DNA from: JADFGZ01 sp965222345
Lineage (GTDB): Bacteria; Acidobacteriota; Terriglobia; 2-12-FULL-54-10
Reading direction: 5' to 3'
DNA length: 64,000 bases
Assembly (NCBI GenBank): GCA_965222345.1
Contig: CBDCTS010000004.1
Coordinates: 744,001-808,000 of the forward strand
This document shows, piece after piece, positions 58,406 through 64,000 of the stretch. The notes under the pieces were generated by a model that saw only the letters and a program-made list of their open reading frames with translations, did not search any database and was not told where the DNA came from. Position numbers and translations under genes: made by a program. The number at the start of each line of letters is the position of its first letter. Within the stretch, counting starts at the first letter, position 1.

Positions 58406-60292
58406 TCACCATTGCGAGGCAGGTCCGCCGAGTTCCACCTGAGCGCCAGTAGGCTGCATGCCGAGTTCTTTCGCCAGCGATGGCGCCAAGTGTTCCATTT
58501 TGCCTCCCACCAGGGTCATTAAGACTCGGATGTTCAGAATGTCCTCCACGGTAACAGTCAGATAATCCCTGTCCAGCACGGTCAAGTCGGCCCACTTGCC
58601 CGGTTCCAGCGAACCGGTTTGATCCTCGTGTTTGCCGTAATAGGCCGCCCAAAGCGTTGCCGATTTCAACATGGCTTCCCGGCTGACCGCCTGTTGCGGT
58701 GCTGTGACTACCCCGTCTTGGTCCTTGCGGGTAATCCCGGAATAAAGGACGTGGAAAAAGGTCAGGTTCGTGTAGCCAATGGGCCGGTCAATCTCAACAC
58801 TATTTCTGACTCCGGCATCGAGGAGGCTTCTCCGCGGGACCACCCATTGAGCCGCCTCCTCTCCGTAGTCTCGTAAAATTTGTTGCCCTCTGCCTTCCCA
58901 AATGGAGATGTCCCAGCCGCTGGTTTGCATGCCCAAATGCTTGATCCGCGGGACTTGATCGGGACGAGGACTCATCGCCATGTGGTCATAGGCATGCCGC
59001 TTGGCCCGAATCTGCTCCAAAGTCATGCCCGCGTCGAGGCTGGCCTTCTCAATGATATCCAAGGTGTGGTCGATATCCTTATCGCCGATGGTATGATCTC
59101 CGGCCAACCGCCCTCCCGCCTTGATGAAGCTATACAAGGCTTGCCGATTCAGCCTGCCGGCGTCAGTGTCCGGATCATAGGCGCAGCCGCCTCGCCGCTC
59201 CCTCTCTTTCACTTCTGGCGAAGTGCCCGGCAGAGTAGTGCAGGCCCGGCCATTCAGAGCGGGCACTGCTCCGTTCATCCAGAGGTAATCCGACCCTTTC
59301 CCTACCATAGCGCTCACAGCGGTAGAAAAATAGGTATCCAGGAAGAAATCCTTCCGTGGCGGCCAGTACCAGTCCCAAGCGAAGCGCTGAGCCATCTCTC
59401 CAGCCTCATCCAGCGATTTGTAAGCCCGAATGGCTCCGGCCGTGTAGAGGCTCGATCCGTTCAAGGTCATCCCATAACCTGTCATCCAGGACAAACCCAG
59501 GCGGTAGAGTTCCCGCAACACCTCCGGTGGGTAAATAATGTCCTGCTCCGGATAGCGATAGCAGGTGCCGCAGACTCCTGTTTCATCAATATCCGGTGGC
59601 AGCGGGATATTGGGATCAACAAACTTTGCCTGTTCGTCCCCGTAGTGCTCTCTGATAATGTCAATTGCATTTTGGTTCACCACCATTCCGGTAAACCCAC
59701 CGCGAACTTCCACCGGATTGTTGGGAGCCCCCAGATCCAGCATCTGTTTGTTGATCTGGCGCCCGAAGAGATCCATGACCTCGTCTCCCCAGCGATATTC
59801 TTTCCCAAACAGCACGCTGATTCGAATCCATTGACCAGGCTTGGCCTTCTGGACCGCTTCATCCAAAACCCGCGGAAACTGTATGATTACCTCATCCGGA
59901 TGAATGTTCAAAAACCGCTCAATGTGCATATCATCGGTGATCACTTTTTTGACGATCAGAGGATTGATCGTGTCCCAGTCCATCGGGTGATCGTGCGTGC
60001 CGCCTAAGCCCGGGATCACCGTCCGACCCTGCAGATCGATGGAATTCGTGTTACTGCCCGCCAAAGCCCGCACCTGGGCGTTGTCTCCCACGGCTACGAT
60101 CGTATCGCCGCGGATGGCCAAAGCCTCAGCGATCGTGCCCACGTTCTCATTGACCTCATGGTCGTCGACCGTGACGATCTTCCCGTTGTAGAGAATGGTG
60201 TCCGGCGACTGTTGGGCCCATAGAAGGCCCGGTCCACTCCAGATGACCACTGCCATTACTGCAAAATACAAAACCCATTGGCTTTTCATCAT
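58406..60292 (-). CDS. Secreted amidohydrolase paralogue G (HDHPMDW type, promoter-proximal)
   Basis: A 628-residue member and first of the seven in transcription order. ATG 60292 follows AAAAGGAG with 6-nt spacing. The signal peptide ends LLWAQQ. The metal motif is PGLGGTHDHPMDWDTINPL; GRLAGDHTIGDKDIDH and KRHAYDHMAMSPRPDQ follow. It carries extra Cys residues (VCGTCYRYPEQD; RRGGCAYDPDTD) absent from C and F. The tail is LGMQPTGAQVELGGPASQW. Confidence 0.9.
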   Translation of the reverse strand: MMKSQWVLYFAVMAVVIWSGPGLLWAQQSPDTILYNGKIVTVDDHEVNENVGTIAEALAIRGDTIVAVGDNAQVRALAGSNTNSIDLQGRTVIPGLGGTHDHPMDWDTINPLIVKKVITDDMHIERFLNIHPDEVIIQFPRVLDEAVQKAKPGQWIRISVLFGKEYRWGDEVMDLFGRQINKQMLDLGAPNNPVEVRGGFTGMVVNQNAIDIIREHYGDEQAKFVDPNIPLPPDIDETGVCGTCYRYPEQDIIYPPEVLRELYRLGLSWMTGYGMTLNGSSLYTAGAIRAYKSLDEAGEMAQRFAWDWYWPPRKDFFLDTYFSTAVSAMVGKGSDYLWMNGAVPALNGRACTTLPGTSPEVKERERRGGCAYDPDTDAGRLNRQALYSFIKAGGRLAGDHTIGDKDIDHTLDIIEKASLDAGMTLEQIRAKRHAYDHMAMSPRPDQVPRIKHLGMQTSGWDISIWEGRGQQILRDYGEEAAQWVVPRRSLLDAGVRNSVEIDRPIGYTNLTFFHVLYSGITRKDQDGVVTAPQQAVSREAMLKSATLWAAYYGKHEDQTGSLEPGKWADLTVLDRDYLTVTVEDILNIRVLMTLVGGKMEHLAPSLAKELGMQPTGAQVELGGPASQW

Positions 60293-60371
60293 TGAGATCT
60301 CCTTTTATACATAAATCTAAATTCTAGGTGGTACTCTCCCTGGCTGAACCATCTCGCCCCAACCTGGCCTG

Positions 60372-60461
60372 AGGGCTACCCCCATTCGGATGGTTACCGG
60401 TGAGGTTGTGAAACCGGCGATGGCCCAAGCAATGAGGCGCTTCCACGGAAAGGGTAGCCCT
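60372..60461. repeat. Spaced inverted repeat between receptor and first amidohydrolase
   Basis: AGGGCTACCC (60372-60381) and GGGTAGCCCT (60452-60461) are perfect 10-bp complements 70 nt apart in the 201-nt gap between the receptor stop and paralogue G. It could fold in the transcript or be an operator pair. No T-run follows. Confidence 0.3.
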
Positions 60462-60493
60462 TCGCAGAAGCACCTCAGGTCGTATTTCCTGCT

Positions 60494-63400
60494 TCAGAAC
60501 GTGAACTTCAGCGCCAACTGAATCTGCCGCATCGTCGTGCCGGCTTGCAAGGCCCTGATTCTTCCCGCTCTGGAATTGATCCGGCCCTCAGGATATCTGC
60601 CTCCAGGAACTGCACGCCCCGTGCCGGGATCAATGAGCACATCGCCCGCGCTGTCTGTTGCAAAAGTCCGGCCGGCGCTGGTAACCCGCGATTGACTCTG
60701 TTCGAGACGGAAGTTCGGGCGGTTGAGGATGTTGAAGAACTCCGCCCGGAATTGTAGGGATTTTCCTTCTCCTACTCGGAAGTTCTTGAAGATGGAGAAG
60801 TCAGTGCCGACTAGCCCCGGCCCGATAAGGGTTTGGCGACCGAGGTTGCCGAAATAGCCTCGCTTTGACGGATCGTCAGTGCTACCCGAACTAAAGCAAG
60901 CGGGCGGGGCCAAGAAGGCCGTCGCGTCAAAATACGGCTCATTCTGCCTAAAGTCTCGCTTTCCTTCGATGACCGGATTGTTGCTGGCCCCGGGCCGCAG
61001 GTCGGGCCGGTCCGTTCCGCTGCTGCTCACCCGGTTTCCCGAACAACGATTGGAGCTGGAGATATTGATCGGCGTTCCATCCCGGAACCGCATCACTCCG
61101 TTCAACTGCCAGCCACTGATCATATGGTCGAGCGCGCCTGCGAGGTTATTCCCGAAGGCTTTTCCCGCCCCCAACGGCAACTCGTAGTTGAAGTTGAAAG
61201 TAAAGTTCCTTCTGTGGTCCATGGAGGCCAACCCTTTATCCGCTGCGATATTGTAAGAATTTGAGTTGTTAATGGAGCCGGGGGTGTCGGCGGTCTGCTG
61301 CCCAATCCCAGTGGTGTCCAGGTTCCTGGACCATTGGAACGAGGCTCGGAACCCCAATCCGGAACTGAATCTCCGCTCCATACTTAACTGCAACGCGTTA
61401 TACCAGCCATCTCCGGCGTTGCTGATATAACGGAATGAGCCGAAGTTCGGGTTGAGAGGTACCGCGTTCGCAGGGGTATACCATCTACCATCCTGGTCCT
61501 GTACGGGAACCGGAGGATTGGAGTTGTTGTTCCCCGTCAAATGCAGGCTGCGGGTTCCTATATAGCTCGCTTTGGCCACAAAGGTCTGGCCCAGTTGCTG
61601 CTCGAGCCCGAAGTTCCATTGGTAGCTGTAAGCGGGATGCCAGTCAAATGCGTTGATAATCGGGTCCCGGACGCTGGCAAAGGCGGGATCGCCCGACACA
61701 ACGCCGCAAACGGGGCAAGGCTCCGCTGCACTGCGAGGCATGACTGGATTGCGAATCTGAACCCGGTCTGCGAACGGCGCAATGTAGCTCGATAGCGTGT
61801 AGAGATAGGTCAAGGGCCACTCCGTAAAGACTCCCCAACCGGCCCGCACCACCGTGTTGCCGCCGCCAAACGGCGTCCAAGCAAAACCGAAGCGCGGAGC
61901 AAAACCCTTCCAGTCCGCATTGATCTCAAACACCTTTCCGAGCGTAAAGCCTGTATCCCGCAAGATGTCCCGCACCGAGCCGGCCTTGCCGTTCACTTCC
62001 GAAGGGTCGGTCATTTTCTCCCAGCGCAGCCCGACATTCAGCGTCAGATTGGGCAGCACTTTAATATCATCCTGCAAATAAAACCCTACGAAGGTCTGCC
62101 GGTAACCCCGATAGACGTCGGGAGGAACAAGTGGATCGATGGATTGGGGCACCGGGCCGGTAATTGAGGACGGCCTGGCAGAGAAAAAGCGCGACAAACC
62201 ACTAGTCCGCATCTGCCCGCTGAACCAGATGTTCTGGAACTCATTCATCCGATACCGCTTGAGCTCCGCCCCGGCGCTAATCGAATGATTCCCCCGGTTG
62301 TAGGAAATCTGATCCTGGTAAAGAAATGTGTTGTCGATCAGCTCGAAGGGCAAGCTCAGATCCGACGCGCGAACGCCTCCGATTCCCGTACCTCGCGGCG
62401 CTATGCCGTTACACAGGGGCGTTCCTGGAATGCAAGGTAAAATGGGATCGAGACCGCCGGCGACGGTAAAGCCGGAGATCATCTTGGTGCGCATGAAGCC
62501 GACGCTGGCCACATTGATCGCCGAGGGAGAGAGGATGCGGGTGTGTTGAAGGGTGGCAAAGTAATAAGCGCCGTCGGAAAAGTGTGTCCAGTCCGGATCG
62601 TTGCCCGGGTCTAACCGAGACGCTTCGCTCCGGTCTGCCGTGAAGCGCACGAAGAGGGAATCACTATCGGAAAGCCTCTGGTCAAATCGAGCCGTCCCGT
62701 AATTTTCTGTCCCCTTTTCGACTCGGGAAGCCGCATAGCGCCGCGTTCCGCCTCCCAGCCGCTCCCCGTTGCCCGGGAATGTCAACTCCCGCAAGACAGC
62801 CTGGGTCCAGGGATGCACCGGGCGGAAGTCCTCCAGGATCACCGAGGGATCGACCTTCCACAATCCCACGGGGAGGGGGTTGCCATTGTCGTCCACGTGT
62901 TTCGTGATCACCCCCTCCTTCAGATCCTCGTCAAATACCTCCATGAAATCGGTAATCCCTCTGCGTGCCCGCTCGCCCTCATAGGCCAGGAAGAAGAAAG
63001 TGCTGTCCCTGCGAAGGGCCCCCCCCAAGCTCGCTCCAAACTGGTTCTGCTTCAAAGGGGTTTTGGGACCGCCCGGTGGCACAAAAAAGTCGTTGGCATC
63101 GAGTTTGTCGTTGCGCAAGAACTCAAAGGCGCTCCCGTGCCACTCGTTGGTGCCGGACTGTGTGACTGCATTCACCACGCCGCCAATGGCGCGTCCGTAC
63201 TGCGCTCCATAGTTGTTGATCAGAACATTGAACTCGCGCACGGCCTCGGTCCCCAACTGCCTTCCCAACACGCTGGAAGGAGCCATGTTGGCCGCAATGT
63301 TCATGGTCTCTACCCCATCCAGCAGGTAAAGCGTCTGTGCCGGCCGCGCCCCGTTGACGGAAATTTTTCGTCCTCCGCCCGTCCGGACGTTTGGAGTAAC

Positions 63401-63904
63401 GGTGGTCAGATAAATAGCCCCTGGCTGGATGGCGGTCAGGTCCGTATAACTACGCCCGCTCAAGGGCAGTTCCCGCACTTGCCTCTCATCCACCAAGCTG
63501 GCTACCGTCGCGCTGGTTGTGTCCACCAATGGAGCTTCTCCTGTGACAGTGACCCTCTCGGTCACTGCTCCTACCTGAAGCGTAAAGTCCACGGTGGCCT
63601 CCCGGCCAACGGTTAGCGTGATGCCGGCTCGCACCGAAGTCTGAAAACCCGACGACTCAGTCGTCACGTCATAGCTGCCCAGACCCAACTGCGGCGCCCG
63701 GTAGCGGCCTGCCGCGTCCGTCGTCACCGTGCGGCTAATCCCGGTATCCACATTCAGGATGGTAACGCTGGCCCCGGGAATAACGGCTCCAGTAGAGTCG
63801 CTCACCGTTCCCGAAATTGTTCCCGTGGTGACCTGAGCCAGAGTGATTCCACTAAAGAAACACACACACGCCAACACTTGCCAAAAGCGTTTCTGCCCCT
63901 GCAT
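60494..63904 (-). CDS. TonB-dependent receptor with carboxypeptidase-regulatory (CnaB-like) domain
   Basis: A 1136-residue outer-membrane protein of the Oar-like type. GGAGG stands 5-6 nt before ATG 63904, and the signal peptide ends GITLAQ. Residues about 25-105 are the regulatory-like beta domain (ISGTVSDSTGAVIPGASVTILN, DAAGRYRAPQLGLGSYDV). The plug follows from VTVTGEAPLVDTTSATV through LPLSGRSYTDLTAIQPGAIY and SVNGARPAQTLYLLDGVE. The remainder is a beta-barrel with TonB-receptor features, ending in ...QLALKFTF, the aromatic C-terminus needed for BAM assembly. It lies directly upstream of the seven amidohydrolases and should import their substrate or product across the outer membrane. The ligand is unknown. 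Confidence 0.93.
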   Translation of the reverse strand: MQGQKRFWQVLACVCFFSGITLAQVTTGTISGTVSDSTGAVIPGASVTILNVDTGISRTVTTDAAGRYRAPQLGLGSYDVTTESSGFQTSVRAGITLTVGREATVDFTLQVGAVTERVTVTGEAPLVDTTSATVASLVDERQVRELPLSGRSYTDLTAIQPGAIYLTTVTPNVRTGGGRKISVNGARPAQTLYLLDGVETMNIAANMAPSSVLGRQLGTEAVREFNVLINNYGAQYGRAIGGVVNAVTQSGTNEWHGSAFEFLRNDKLDANDFFVPPGGPKTPLKQNQFGASLGGALRRDSTFFFLAYEGERARRGITDFMEVFDEDLKEGVITKHVDDNGNPLPVGLWKVDPSVILEDFRPVHPWTQAVLRELTFPGNGERLGGGTRRYAASRVEKGTENYGTARFDQRLSDSDSLFVRFTADRSEASRLDPGNDPDWTHFSDGAYYFATLQHTRILSPSAINVASVGFMRTKMISGFTVAGGLDPILPCIPGTPLCNGIAPRGTGIGGVRASDLSLPFELIDNTFLYQDQISYNRGNHSISAGAELKRYRMNEFQNIWFSGQMRTSGLSRFFSARPSSITGPVPQSIDPLVPPDVYRGYRQTFVGFYLQDDIKVLPNLTLNVGLRWEKMTDPSEVNGKAGSVRDILRDTGFTLGKVFEINADWKGFAPRFGFAWTPFGGGNTVVRAGWGVFTEWPLTYLYTLSSYIAPFADRVQIRNPVMPRSAAEPCPVCGVVSGDPAFASVRDPIINAFDWHPAYSYQWNFGLEQQLGQTFVAKASYIGTRSLHLTGNNNSNPPVPVQDQDGRWYTPANAVPLNPNFGSFRYISNAGDGWYNALQLSMERRFSSGLGFRASFQWSRNLDTTGIGQQTADTPGSINNSNSYNIAADKGLASMDHRRNFTFNFNYELPLGAGKAFGNNLAGALDHMISGWQLNGVMRFRDGTPINISSSNRCSGNRVSSSGTDRPDLRPGASNNPVIEGKRDFRQNEPYFDATAFLAPPACFSSGSTDDPSKRGYFGNLGRQTLIGPGLVGTDFSIFKNFRVGEGKSLQFRAEFFNILNRPNFRLEQSQSRVTSAGRTFATDSAGDVLIDPGTGRAVPGGRYPEGRINSRAGRIRALQAGTTMRQIQLALKFTF

Positions 63905-64000
63905 AGATGCCTCCTTCTTGTGACAGTATCAAGCCTTACGGCTGCAATAACTCACTTGTCATCTTTCTTTTTCTTATGCGGTTTCAGGCCGGTCGTAAAA

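Overview
The window most likely comes from a member of the Acidobacteriota or a close relative. This is an inference from gene content: a 1136-residue outer-membrane receptor with an N-terminal carboxypeptidase-regulatory (CnaB-like) domain (60494-63904), many secreted enzymes ending their signal peptides in ...AQ, and moderately high GC. No rRNA or ribosomal-protein marker is present to confirm it. One tRNA gene (Glu, TTC) is present. There is no CRISPR array, integrase or recognisable insertion-sequence transposase.

The most striking observation is that three genes are interrupted by a single in-frame TGA that reads naturally as selenocysteine: a heavy-metal-associated-domain protein at the left edge (1-362, minus), a peroxiredoxin-like protein (3757-4335) and a UGSC-family protein (32716-33264). 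All three place Sec in a U-G-x-C motif (UGDC, UGRC, UGSC), all three read TGAGGA at the site, and each TGA is followed within 15-21 nt by a stable hairpin with a 5-nt apical loop that has G in its first two positions, as expected for a bacterial SECIS element. Ordinary gene calling would truncate or split all three.

Layout. 0.4-8.4 kb: a low-GC AAA-ATPase island, an exported-looking methyltransferase, a cupin, the Sec peroxiredoxin, an LVIVD-repeat secreted protein, and an overlapping pair of an enolase-superfamily MenC/N-acylamino-acid-racemase-like enzyme and an EamA exporter. 8.6-15.7 kb: a nitrogen-regulation block with glnD, glnB (PII), glnA and a second, divergent glutamine synthetase. 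15.7-21.6 kb: lnt, prfB (with the autoregulatory frameshift), acnA and tRNA-Glu. 21.8-28.7 kb: tricarballylate dehydrogenase TcuAB plus a TctCBA tripartite tricarboxylate transporter. With aconitase next door this forms a plausible route from imported tricarballylate through cis-aconitate into the TCA cycle.

28.9-37 kb: a secreted L-asparaginase, a class II aldolase-like protein lacking canonical metal ligands, a thioredoxin-fused protein of unknown function, the UGSC selenoprotein, an alpha/beta hydrolase, argS and a zinc-ribbon miniprotein. 37.4-43.6 kb: a peptidoglycan recycling cluster (murQ, nagA, murA, namZ and a class-C beta-lactamase-fold hydrolase). 43.6-46.1 kb: non-coding repeats around an SGNH hydrolase; one is an inverted copy of a repeat at 25.1-25.5 kb.

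46.1-63.9 kb: seven tandem secreted amidohydrolase paralogues behind the TonB-dependent receptor, all on the minus strand and probably one operon. Six of the seven end in the same C-terminal ...(A/S)QW tail and fall into two subtypes by active-site motif. The array looks like a substrate-specific uptake and hydrolysis system expanded by repeated local duplication; the substrate cannot be read from the sequence.
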